From contig NZ_QKZT01000012.1 of NCBI RefSeq assembly GCF_003254055.1, forward strand, positions 1 through 64,000: a stretch of 64,000 nt of DNA, written 5' to 3'. Shown here piece after piece: positions 43,673 through 51,868 of the stretch. Both the position numbers and the translations under genes were made by a program. How positions within the stretch are numbered: the first letter of the stretch is position 1; every line of letters starts with the position of its first letter. The notes beneath the pieces were generated by a model that saw only the letters and a list, made by a program, of their open reading frames with translations, was not told where the DNA came from and made no database searches. The stretch is from Algoriphagus chordae (GTDB taxonomy: Bacteria > Bacteroidota > Bacteroidia > Cytophagales > Cyclobacteriaceae).

Positions 43673-46600
43673 ATGTTTAAGAAATTAACGATTCTCAGTT
43701 TGCTGGGATTATCCCTTTTTTCCTGCGAAAAAAAACCTGAACTACTCAACGATGAGGCGTATTCCAAGCTTAGTGAGGAGGAAAAGAGAAGTCCAGAACA
43801 TGCCTTAGATGGGATCATCCTAGCAGACGATCGGCTAGAGCTCACGCTTTTTGCATCTGAACCTATGATGTCAAACCCTACCAACATGGACATCGATGAC
43901 CGTGGGCGGGTCTGGATAGCAGAGGCATATAATTACCGTACCACTTTGAACCCAAGAAATCCAACGAGAGCTGAAGGAGATCGGATCTTGATTCTAGAGG
44001 ACACGGATGGCGATGGTGTAGCAGATGAATCCAAGGTTTTCTACCAAGGAAATGACATCAATGCGGCATTGGGAATTGCTGTACTTGGTGATAAAGTGTA
44101 TGTATCTGTCAGCCCTTATGTATATGTATTCACTGATGCTGACGGAGATGATGTACCTGAGAAAAAAGAAATTTTATTTGAAGGTGTAGGTGGTGTGCAG
44201 CATGACCATGGTATGCATGCCTTTACTTTTGGGCCTGATGGCAAATTGTATTTCAACTATGGAAATGCCGGTGAAGGCTTACATAATGCGGACGGCACTC
44301 CGATTCTTGACCCACTTGGCAGACCTGTCAATAATCAAACTCAACCTTATAGAGAAGGAATGGTTTTCCGAATGGATCCCGATGGTTCAGATGTGGAAAT
44401 ACTAGGATGGAATTTCAGAAATAATTATGAAGTCGCCACAGACAGCTACGGCAGAATGTGGCAGTCTGATAATGATGATGATGGCAACAGAAGTACTCGG
44501 ATCAACTATGTGATGGATTACGGCAACTATGGCTTCAAAGACGAGTTTACGGGAGCTGGCTGGAGATCTAGAAGAATCAACATGGAGGATTCCGTGTATC
44601 AACAGCACTGGCATTTGAATGATCCGGGGGTAGTTCCAAATCTCCTCCAAACTTATGCGGGTTCGCCTACAGGCATTTTGGTATATGAGGGAAAATTACT
44701 TCCTGAAGAATACCAAAATCAAGTAATCCACTCTGATGCTGGGCCAAATATCGTGAGAGCTTATCCAGCGGTTCCTTCAGGGGCTGGTTTCACTGCAAAA
44801 ATCATCAATCTACTTGATGGGAATTCCAGAGACAATTGGTTTAGACCATCCGATGTGACTGTAGCACCAGATGGTTCCTTATTCATTTCAGACTGGTATG
44901 ATCCAGGAGTAGGTGGTCATGCAATGGGAGATCTGGACAAAGGTCGAGTTTATAGGTTAGCGCCAAAAGAGATTGATTATAAAATCGGCAAGCCTGATTA
45001 TACCAGCGTTTCTTCTTTGATCAATTTACTACAAAACCCTAACCGTGCGACACACTTCAAGGCTTTTATGGCGCTGGTCGCAAAAGGCGATGAAGCAAAA
45101 GATGCGCTTGAGAAATTATTTACCGATGGTGAAAGTCGAATGAGAGCCAGAGCCTTCTGGGTACTCACCAAACTTCCCAATGGAAATGATTACATCAAAA
45201 CCGCAGCTTCAGACAATGATGAAAACATCCGAGTAGCAGCTATTCGAGCTTATAGAAATAATAAAATGAGCGATGTATCATTTTTGCTTGAAATGGCTGG
45301 AGACGAATCTGCGCAAGTTCGTAGAGAAGTCGCCCTGGCTATTCGATATAAGTCTGCTCCAGAAGTATGGCTAAAGCTTGTCGATGGATACGAAAGCGGA
45401 GATCGATGGTATTTGGAAGCTCTGGGAATTGCCGCAGAAGGATTCTGGGACGACTACCTACCTCTTTACCTAGACGCGACTGGTTCGGGATGGATGGAAA
45501 GTCAAGAAGCTAAGGATATTGTCTGGAGATCACGAGCTACCAACACAGCAAATTTGTTGGGAAAAATCATACTTACCCAGCCAGGCCGAGACAATCAGAC
45601 TTATTATCGCGCATTGGATTTCCAATCACCCACTGCCAAAAGCGAGACCTTAAAATCACTACTGGCAAATGTAACTGAGGAAGATCAGTTGATCATTTTG
45701 AGACAGATCAATTTTGATTCTGAAAATCCCGATAGACAAATTCTTACACTCGCCAAACAAACCGCAGGAAGCATCGCTGATGACAGAGACTTTTTGGATG
45801 TGGTGAGCAAGTATGGCTTGACAGATCAAAAAGCTCGATTAGAAAAACTGGTATACCAGTCTGAGAACAATCAATATTCGCAAATGGCAGCAGGCATCTA
45901 TGGCTCGCTATATGGAATAGCTGATATAGAAAAGTCTTTTGACAATACTGATCAAGCAAAGCGTATTTTGGCCATTCAAAAGTTTGGAACGATTGACAAT
46001 GAGGCTATGGCAAAAGTACTTGCCAAAATCTATACAAACCAATCGGAGCCCCTGGAAGTAAGAACTGTAGCAATGGAAGCGGCGAAAGGTTTTAACTCAG
46101 AGCCGTATCTGTGGGAGCTAGCGAAATCAGACCAAATCCCAGCTGATATGTTACCAATCGCGCAGAAAATTCTTCTCTCATCTTGGAATGGAAATATTCG
46201 AGCCGAAGCGAATGCGTTCTTCGGCGACTCAGCTAAAAACGAGTACGATATTGCGAAAATGACAGCAGCGACAGGCTCTGTGGAAAATGGAAAAACCATA
46301 GCTTCCAATTATTGCCTAGCCTGTCACAAGGTTGGAAATGAGGGCATTGACTTTGGCCCAGGACTGACTGAAATCGGAGACAAACTATCCAAAGAGGGAC
46401 TATTCAATTCCATCATCAATCCATCCGAAGGCATGGGTTTTGGATACGAGACTCAATTGGTAAAAATGAAGGATGGCACTGAGTTCACCTGTATTGTCAA
46501 TTCGAAAACTGAGAATGATCTCGTTGTGAAATTGCTAGGATCGGGCGAACAGAAAATCTACAAACTTGTGGATGTGGAAAGCGTAACGCAGCTGGATGAA

Positions 46601-46678
46601 TCTTTGATGCCTAAGTTTCCGCTTTCTGAAACTGAATTGGTGGATTTAGTTAGCTATCTGGAGACATTGAGGAAATAA
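43673..46678 (+). CDS. PVC-type heme-binding CxxCH protein with propeller and HEAT repeats
   Basis: A 1001-residue lipoprotein (lipobox L-F-S-C at about 15-18). The domains are a beta-propeller related to sugar/membrane dehydrogenases (about 45-430) with repeated D-x-D-G-D-G calcium-type loops, HEAT-like helical repeats (about 440-840), and a cytochrome c domain with heme site C881-L-A-C884-H885. The order matches the PVC-type CxxCH proteins thought to oxidise sugars or alcohols at the cell surface. It is divergent from the SGNH hydrolase gene, so the two may share regulation. Confidence 0.92.
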   Translation: MFKKLTILSLLGLSLFSCEKKPELLNDEAYSKLSEEEKRSPEHALDGIILADDRLELTLFASEPMMSNPTNMDIDDRGRVWIAEAYNYRTTLNPRNPTRAEGDRILILEDTDGDGVADESKVFYQGNDINAALGIAVLGDKVYVSVSPYVYVFTDADGDDVPEKKEILFEGVGGVQHDHGMHAFTFGPDGKLYFNYGNAGEGLHNADGTPILDPLGRPVNNQTQPYREGMVFRMDPDGSDVEILGWNFRNNYEVATDSYGRMWQSDNDDDGNRSTRINYVMDYGNYGFKDEFTGAGWRSRRINMEDSVYQQHWHLNDPGVVPNLLQTYAGSPTGILVYEGKLLPEEYQNQVIHSDAGPNIVRAYPAVPSGAGFTAKIINLLDGNSRDNWFRPSDVTVAPDGSLFISDWYDPGVGGHAMGDLDKGRVYRLAPKEIDYKIGKPDYTSVSSLINLLQNPNRATHFKAFMALVAKGDEAKDALEKLFTDGESRMRARAFWVLTKLPNGNDYIKTAASDNDENIRVAAIRAYRNNKMSDVSFLLEMAGDESAQVRREVALAIRYKSAPEVWLKLVDGYESGDRWYLEALGIAAEGFWDDYLPLYLDATGSGWMESQEAKDIVWRSRATNTANLLGKIILTQPGRDNQTYYRALDFQSPTAKSETLKSLLANVTEEDQLIILRQINFDSENPDRQILTLAKQTAGSIADDRDFLDVVSKYGLTDQKARLEKLVYQSENNQYSQMAAGIYGSLYGIADIEKSFDNTDQAKRILAIQKFGTIDNEAMAKVLAKIYTNQSEPLEVRTVAMEAAKGFNSEPYLWELAKSDQIPADMLPIAQKILLSSWNGNIRAEANAFFGDSAKNEYDIAKMTAATGSVENGKTIASNYCLACHKVGNEGIDFGPGLTEIGDKLSKEGLFNSIINPSEGMGFGYETQLVKMKDGTEFTCIVNSKTENDLVVKLLGSGEQKIYKLVDVESVTQLDESLMPKFPLSETELVDLVSYLETLRK

Positions 46679-46707
46679 GAAATCCACACTTTAAAATAAT
46701 GAGCTCA

Positions 46708-46737
46708 AATCCCAGTTTATGGAAATAGGCTGGGATT
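46708..46737 (+). terminator. Hairpin downstream of the heme protein
   Basis: AATCCCAG (46708-46715) pairs with CTGGGATT (46730-46737). No T tract follows, so its terminator role is uncertain. Confidence 0.45.
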
Positions 46738-46823
46738 ACAAACATATCAGCGATGTAGAAAGTGCAGGCATTTAATCCCACAAAAGTTCGAACACATGGC
46801 TTGCACCCCTTTACAGTTGAATG

Positions 46824-47396
46824 CTAATAGACTTTATCGAATACGGTTGTCCAAGAGCGCTCCTCGCCGAACATGTCTGCTTTTGCCTTGGCCTGAATAG
46901 AAATAGACTGGCCATCATTGCTCAACTTCCAAACCTCTGTTACATAAACTAGCATTTGTTCCCGAGGATTTTCTTTATAAGGATTATGGATCATCAAATG
47001 CACAACTGAGTTAACTGTCATGGTTTCTCCATCAGCTGACCAGTTTGTGCTATATTTTTTCCCTCTTTCCGGACCATGATTAATTTGGATTTCTTTTCCA
47101 TCGAAGGTTAGCGTTTCCTGGCCTGCAACCGGCGCTTTGCCAGGAAAGGAGCTTGAAACTTCTATGTTTAGAGTATTTTCCTGCTGTGATATTTTCATAA
47201 AATCAGCCAACATTCGATCACCCTCGTCATAGCTGCAAACAATATTTCCGTCCATACTTATCGACTCTTTGGATTTCCATTCACCGGAAAAGTCAGCACG
47301 CCGAATATCGGTTTTTTGTTGAGCTTGTAGGGTAAAAAAAAGTACTCCTATTAACAGAATAGTCAGGCAGGTCAAACCTTTTCTTTTATTATTCAT
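46824..47396 (-). CDS. Secreted beta-strand-rich protein
   Basis: 190 residues with a signal peptide (ends L-Q-A-Q). The mature part begins D-F-S-G-E-W-K-S-K-E-S, a pattern common to lipocalin-like or DUF-type barrel domains, and continues as alternating strands with turns (S-A-D-G-E-T-M-T-V). I cannot assign a family with confidence. It is divergent from a membrane-anchored transcription regulator, with a 146-bp shared spacer, so it may be that regulator's target. Confidence 0.6.
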   Translation of the reverse strand: MNNKRKGLTCLTILLIGVLFFTLQAQQKTDIRRADFSGEWKSKESISMDGNIVCSYDEGDRMLADFMKISQQENTLNIEVSSSFPGKAPVAGQETLTFDGKEIQINHGPERGKKYSTNWSADGETMTVNSVVHLMIHNPYKENPREQMLVYVTEVWKLSNDGQSISIQAKAKADMFGEERSWTTVFDKVY

Positions 47397-47542
47397 TTGA
47401 TTAATTTATAAGAATAAGAAGTTAGCATGTTAGCTTCATGCCCTGTCAAAATTGATGTAGTGAATTTACTTTAATATTTTGCAGCTTGAGAAATTTGGAT
47501 TGTAAATAGAAATGTAAACTTTGTAAATAAACTTTTGACACG

Positions 47543-48433
47543 ATGCATCTCAGGCAAAACACCCTTTCCAGAAAACCTAACTACCTGTATGCATCGGTAC
47601 TGCTTATCTTTATCTCTTTGATTTGTGTGGGTTACAGCATAGTGAGCAGAGATGACTTTGATCTGGCCAGGCAGGAAATTCTACTTCGCAAAATCGGACA
47701 TGAACTTCTTTTACAATCAGGTGACAGCACATCACGAGTGCTTCCGGTAAAAAAGATCGCCGTAAATGAATATCAGATCAGTTTTGAGAATGAGCTTACT
47801 TTTCAACCCGACTCCCTCGTAAATACCATCCAAAGTTTATTAGCCAATGGTCCGTTTGCACCTGATTATGTTGTTAACGTGGTTAACTCTGATGATGCCA
47901 GTGTAGTTTTTGGATATGCTATATCAAAAAACAAGAAGGATGATATTATAGCCTGCATAGGAAGAAGGCAACCTATTGGGAACTATATGATCCAAATTCA
48001 ATTTGAACCAGCGGGCATATCCCTGGCAAAAAATGAGTATATAATTGGGTCTTTAATCGCATTAGCAATTGTCGGTTTTGTTTTTTTGAGAACAGTCAAA
48101 CCGAGGAAGTCTCCGCCCGACAGTCGAAATGCTAATTTGCTCACTTTGGGATCCATGTCTTTTGACGCAGAAACCCGCAAACTTGTGATAAATGATAAGA
48201 CCATCGATCTAACCAGAACCGAATCCCGTGTATTACACATTTTTGCTTTGTCACCTAACGAAGTTATAGAGCGGAGCCAGCTACAAAAAGAGATATGGGA
48301 GGACGAAGGTGTTATTGTGGGCCGCAGTCTTGATATGTTCATATCAAAGCTCAGAAAAAAACTGGAGTTTGATCCGAACATAAACATTGTTGTTAAACGA
48401 GGCAAAGGATATAAGCTTGAAATCAGCTCTTAG
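47543..48433 (+). CDS. Membrane-anchored OmpR/PhoB-type winged-helix regulator
   Basis: A 296-residue one-component regulator. Helix 1 is at about 16-34, a periplasmic sensing region at about 36-165, and helix 2 at about 168-187. The cytoplasmic C-terminal winged-helix domain covers about 195-295. Signature parts are the L-T-x-x-E-S-R-V-L-H-I-F recognition scaffold, V-I-V-G-R-S-L-D-M-F-I-S-K-L-R-K-K-L, and the final R-G-K-G-Y-K-L-E-I. It has no receiver domain. The topology is the reverse of ToxR. It probably senses an envelope signal and controls nearby genes, including the divergent secreted protein. Confidence 0.85.
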   Translation: MHLRQNTLSRKPNYLYASVLLIFISLICVGYSIVSRDDFDLARQEILLRKIGHELLLQSGDSTSRVLPVKKIAVNEYQISFENELTFQPDSLVNTIQSLLANGPFAPDYVVNVVNSDDASVVFGYAISKNKKDDIIACIGRRQPIGNYMIQIQFEPAGISLAKNEYIIGSLIALAIVGFVFLRTVKPRKSPPDSRNANLLTLGSMSFDAETRKLVINDKTIDLTRTESRVLHIFALSPNEVIERSQLQKEIWEDEGVIVGRSLDMFISKLRKKLEFDPNINIVVKRGKGYKLEISS

Positions 48434-48510
48434 AGGATCTTCCCTCTCCAACCTGAAGTTATTAAAATTCACTTTGCCATTTACGAACTCTCTAGTGTCC
48501 GTGAATTTAG

Positions 48511-48545
48511 GCTGACGGCTCGTTTGCTAGGGTGTTGTGCTTCTC
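48511..48545. repeat. attC-like element C
   Basis: The left end CTGACGGCTC matches element A (CTAACGGCTC at 63209-63218) in nine of ten bases. The right end GTGTTGTGCTT matches element B (63981-63991). The interior is short and not strongly palindromic. It sits just before the decayed lactamase copy. Confidence 0.4.
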
Positions 48546-48612
48546 CGTCGACAGACAACCTTGCCGGGAATTTTCTGGTTGATAATGTCTGCCAGCTAGG
48601 AAGCTGATATAT

Positions 48613-48814
48613 ACCTTTGTACATATCAGCTTTCAAAATACAGACGATTTTGGTAAGGTAGCATGTAATGGAATGATCGTTAAAAATGAAGGCGAGGCAT
48701 TAGTTTTGACGCACTGGCAAGTGATGAAGCGAGTTTAGAATTGGTCAACTGGCTGGAAAATGATCAGAAGACAGAAGTAAAAGGAGTTGTCGCGACGCAC
48801 TTTCATTGGGCTTG
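48613..48814 (+). pseudogene. Degenerate partial copy of the metallo-beta-lactamase gene
   Basis: About 200 bp closely similar to 49371-49574 of the intact gene (long shared stretches such as the one encoding W-L-E-N-D-Q). It carries a 1-nt deletion after TTAGTTTT that breaks the frame, and it reads H-F-H-W-A-C where the intact gene has H-F-H-W-D-C, so the catalytic Asp is lost. Both ends stop abruptly, leaving no signal peptide and no C-terminal ligands. This is a non-functional duplication relic. Confidence 0.85.
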
Positions 48815-48873
48815 TTTTATGTCAAGTATCTGCTAGACTAGTTAATGTAAAAATATTTTAACTTTGGAAAGCT

Positions 48874-49182
48874 ATGAATCAACTCGTCAAAAAACATTTA
48901 GCTCAAATCGAAATTTTGTGCCAAGAGCATAAGGTGGATTCATTTGCTCTATTCGGATCAGCAGCCAATGGCGATTTTGACAATTCCAGTGATATTGACT
49001 TTCTGGTACGTTTTTCCAACTCAATAGAACTACTGGATTATGCGAACAATTATTTTAAATTATTAGAGAGTCTGGAAAAATTATTTAAAAGATCAATTGA
49101 TCTTGTCTCTGAAAAATCATTAAAAAACCTCATACTAATTCAAGAGATAAATAAGTCAAAAACCCCACTTTATGAATGCTAA
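48874..49182 (+). CDS. Lone MNT-type minimal nucleotidyltransferase
   Basis: A 102-residue protein with the polymerase-beta-fold signature G-S-A-A-N-G-D-F-D-N-S-S-D-I-D-F-L-V (the G-S-x10-D-x-D motif around residues 28-45). MNT proteins usually pair with a HEPN RNase toxin, which they AMPylate and silence. Here the following 65 bp cannot hold a HEPN gene, so the antitoxin is alone. It lies between the decayed and the intact lactamase copies, suggesting it entered at the time of, or after, the duplication. Function beyond nucleotidyl transfer is unknown. Confidence 0.8.
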   Translation: MNQLVKKHLAQIEILCQEHKVDSFALFGSAANGDFDNSSDIDFLVRFSNSIELLDYANNYFKLLESLEKLFKRSIDLVSEKSLKNLILIQEINKSKTPLYEC

Positions 49183-49247
49183 GGCATAAATATCGAGAGT
49201 ATATTAAGTAGCAAATTAGTGAACAATACTAGCACCTAACTTTTCAA

Positions 49248-49988
49248 ATGAAACACTATTTTTCAATCACAATCTTACTCATACTTTGTATTAGCACTTC
49301 CATTTTTGCGCAACAGAGTGAACAAATCTACAATTCAGAAACCCTCCAAATCGAACAAATCAGTCCAAATACCTTTGTACATATCAGCTACCTGAATACC
49401 AATGATTTTGGTAAGGTGGCATGCAACGGAATAATTATTATTAATGAAGGCGAGGCATTAGTTTTTGATACACCGGCGAACGATGAAGCGAGTGTAGAAT
49501 TGATCAACTGGCTGGAAAATGATCAAAAGTCAGAAGTAAAAGGAGTCGTAGCCACTCACTTTCACTGGGATTGCCTTGGCGGACTGAATGAGTTTCATGC
49601 GAAGGGAATAGCCTCCTACGCTTCTGAAAAGACCATTTCCTTGGCGAAAGCTGCATCTTATCCAATTCCTGAAAATGGATTCAAGAAGAAGATGTCCCTA
49701 GAAGCAGGAAATATAAAGGTCATCAACCAGTTTTTCGGCGAAGGACATACCCAAGACAATTTCGTGGCTTATGTCCCTGCAGACAAAGTCATCTTTGGCG
49801 GTTGCATGATCAAGGCACTCGGTGCTGGAAATGGCAACCTCGAAGACGCTAATGTAGCAGCCTGGCCTCTGACGGTCTCAAAGGTAAAATTAGCATTTCC
49901 TGAAACTAATATAGTCATTCCTGGACATGGGAATATTGGCGGAACAGAGCTTTTGGACTATACGATTGAGATGTTTGAGAAGAAATAA
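49248..49988 (+). CDS. Subclass B1 metallo-beta-lactamase
   Basis: A 246-residue periplasmic zinc enzyme predicted to hydrolyse beta-lactams. It has a signal peptide (1-21, ending I-F-A-Q) and all B1 ligands: H104-F-H106-W-D108 and H167 (G-E-G-H-T-Q-D-N), with C186 (F-G-G-C-M-I-K) and H227 (P-G-H-G). C109 follows D108 as in CcrA-like enzymes. The length fits the subclass. It is chromosomal and not next to a mobile element in this window, though a decayed duplicate lies 430 bp upstream. Substrate spectrum cannot be read from sequence. Confidence 0.92.
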   Translation: MKHYFSITILLILCISTSIFAQQSEQIYNSETLQIEQISPNTFVHISYLNTNDFGKVACNGIIIINEGEALVFDTPANDEASVELINWLENDQKSEVKGVVATHFHWDCLGGLNEFHAKGIASYASEKTISLAKAASYPIPENGFKKKMSLEAGNIKVINQFFGEGHTQDNFVAYVPADKVIFGGCMIKALGAGNGNLEDANVAAWPLTVSKVKLAFPETNIVIPGHGNIGGTELLDYTIEMFEKK

Positions 49989-50084
49989 CTCGAACATTTT
50001 AAGATTGTAAAAAGAAATAATCATCCTGCTGAACTCAAATCCCTGCCAGCTGTTTTTGTATCTACTAACGATCAACACAAAACA

Positions 50085-50807
50085 ATGGAATCACTACAAG
50101 GGAAAACCGCACTTATCACAGGTGCCGGAAAAGGATTAGGCAAAGCAATAGCCGTAGCATTGGCCAAGGAAGGCGTAAATCTGGCACTTTTGTCCAGAAC
50201 AGAATCAGATCTACAGGCAGTCAAAGAAACCGTAGCGGGAATTGACGCTTCACTGAAAGTAAGTTATGCCGTAGCAGATCAGTCTGAATACGCTAGCATC
50301 AAAACTGCAATCGCTTCATTGATCTCTGAGGTCGGAGCCCCTGATATTTTGGTCAATAATGCCGGAGTTGGCAAGTTTGGCAAATTCCTAGATCTGGAAG
50401 TATCAGAATGGGAAAATATGATCAAAGTTAACCTACTTGGAGTGTATTATGTAATTCACGAAGTGCTGCCTGGCATGCTGGAGCGTAAATCAGGTGATAT
50501 AGTAAATGTTTCCTCCACAGCAGGCCTAAAGGGAAATGCGATGACAAGTGCCTATAGCGCATCCAAGTTTGGACTGAACGGACTGACCGAATCACTTATG
50601 CAGGAAGTTCGTAAATCAGATATCCGCGTATTCAGCATGACTCCTAGCACAATTGCAACTGACTTGGCTATCGGAAATAACCTGACAGATGGAAATCCTG
50701 ACACAGTGCTGCAACCGGAGGATTTTGCAGAATTACTCATCTCCCACTTGAAGCTTCCAAAAAGAGCTTTGGTGAAAAACGTAGAGTTTTGGTCTACTAA
50801 TCCTTAA
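50085..50807 (+). CDS. Short-chain dehydrogenase/reductase
   Basis: A 240-residue classical SDR. The NAD(P) motif T-G-A-G-K-G-L-G is at 12-19, N-N-A-G near 87-90, catalytic S in N-V-S-S-T-A-G and Y157-S-A-S-K161. It resembles 3-oxoacyl-ACP reductases and sorbitol/ketone reductases; the substrate is open. A 17-bp inverted repeat ending in T follows as terminator. Confidence 0.9.
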   Translation: MESLQGKTALITGAGKGLGKAIAVALAKEGVNLALLSRTESDLQAVKETVAGIDASLKVSYAVADQSEYASIKTAIASLISEVGAPDILVNNAGVGKFGKFLDLEVSEWENMIKVNLLGVYYVIHEVLPGMLERKSGDIVNVSSTAGLKGNAMTSAYSASKFGLNGLTESLMQEVRKSDIRVFSMTPSTIATDLAIGNNLTDGNPDTVLQPEDFAELLISHLKLPKRALVKNVEFWSTNP

Positions 50808-50837
50808 TCATCACAGGATATAATTTACCTCTTACTT

Positions 50838-50882
50838 AGGAATCATTTATGCAACATTATTGCATAAATGATTCCTTTTTTT
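50838..50882 (+). terminator. Strong palindrome: terminator overlapping the next promoter
   Basis: Perfect 17-bp arms (50838-50854 and 50860-50876) with a 5-nt loop, then a T run to 50882. The right arm begins with the TTG that serves as -33 box of the next gene. The palindrome may thus both end the SDR transcript and act as an operator on the flavoprotein promoter. Confidence 0.8.
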
Positions 50883-50889
50883 ACCTTTG
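50860..50889 (+). promoter_or_regulatory. Promoter of the thioredoxin-reductase-like gene
   Basis: TTG at 50860-50862, 19 bp, TACCTTTG at 50882-50889. A consensus match with ideal spacing, placing the start of transcription at about 50895 and favouring ATG 50910 as translation start. Confidence 0.75.
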
Positions 50890-50909
50890 GGTATCTAACT
50901 ACACTAGAC

Positions 50910-51815
50910 ATGGATTCAAGCAAATTTGAGGTAATCATTATCGGCGGAAGTTACGCTGGTCTTTCAGCAGCTATGGCTTTGGGCAGATCTTTGAGAAAAG
51001 TATTGGTCATAGACGGCGGGAAGCCTTGCAATAGACAAACTCCCCATTCTCATAATTTTTTGACGCAAGACGGAAAGACTCCTGCGGAGATTTCCACTAT
51101 AGCTAGAAAGCAAGTGGAGCAATATGACACTGTAACTTTCTTTTCAGGATTCGCTGTGGAAGGGAAAAAGACCGATTCAGGCTTTGAAATCAAAACAGAA
51201 AAAGGAGAACTTTTTGAAGGTAAAAAGCTGATTTTGGCAACAGGAGTAACCGACATTATGCCGGAAATCCCAGGCTTTGCCGAATGCTGGGGAATATCTG
51301 TAATTCACTGCCCCTATTGCCATGGCTATGAGGTGAGAAATCAGAAAACAGGGATTATGGCAAATGGAGATTTCGGCTACGAATTTGGAAAACTGATCAC
51401 CAATTGGACTGAAGATTTAACGATTTTCACCAATGGTAAATCAACTTTAACAGAAGAACAAACTGCTAAATTGATGGCAAAAGGAGTCCAAATCATCGAT
51501 ACTGAGATTGAACAAATTGAGCATACCAATGGAAAGATCGAGCAGCTAATTCTCAAAGACGGATCTAAACTCCCCTTGCAAGCCTTGTATGCAAAAGCTG
51601 ACTTTGTGCAAAATGGGAACATCCCATCAAGTCTGGAAATTGAATTGACCGATCATGGCCATATTAAAGTTGACATGATGCAAAAAACAAGCATACCGGG
51701 AGTTTACGCCTGCGGAGATAATACTACGCAATTCCGTTCCGTTTCCTTTGCTGTATCAACAGGCACTATGGCAGGAGCTGCATGCAATAAGGAATTGGTG
51801 GATGCAGAATTCTAG
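50910..51815 (+). CDS. Thioredoxin-reductase-like FAD oxidoreductase
   Basis: A 301-residue flavoprotein. The FAD-binding G-G-S-Y-A-G-L-S-A-A is at about 9-18, redox-active C134-P-Y-C137 in H-C-P-Y-C-H-G-Y-E, and the second FAD motif in P-G-V-Y-A-C-G-D. C-P-Y-C-H-G is more like the GliT/dithiol-oxidase branch than the C-A-T-C of true TrxB, so it may handle a small dithiol rather than thioredoxin. The frame is open further upstream to 50868, but that part lies before the predicted transcription start, so 50910 is chosen. Confidence 0.88.
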   Translation: MDSSKFEVIIIGGSYAGLSAAMALGRSLRKVLVIDGGKPCNRQTPHSHNFLTQDGKTPAEISTIARKQVEQYDTVTFFSGFAVEGKKTDSGFEIKTEKGELFEGKKLILATGVTDIMPEIPGFAECWGISVIHCPYCHGYEVRNQKTGIMANGDFGYEFGKLITNWTEDLTIFTNGKSTLTEEQTAKLMAKGVQIIDTEIEQIEHTNGKIEQLILKDGSKLPLQALYAKADFVQNGNIPSSLEIELTDHGHIKVDMMQKTSIPGVYACGDNTTQFRSVSFAVSTGTMAGAACNKELVDAEF

Positions 51816-51868
51816 ATACACTTAAGATTGCTAAAATCTGTAAACTGCGACTGATCACTGAACACTGC

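Larger units (their letters stand above)
48434..48873. other. Spacer with attC-like element and decayed lactamase fragment
   Basis: 440 bp without an intact gene. It holds an attC-like end pair at 48511-48545 and a 200-bp degenerate copy of part of the metallo-beta-lactamase gene at 48613-48814 (both listed separately). The remaining bases show nothing recognisable. Confidence 0.7.

Noticed and set aside
47998..48405. A 135-codon minus-strand frame inside the OmpR-type regulator
   Set aside because: Antisense shadow of the winged-helix domain, with no independent signal.
49183..49247. A HEPN toxin after the MNT gene
   Set aside because: Only 65 bp are available and all frames meet stops; at most a decayed trace.
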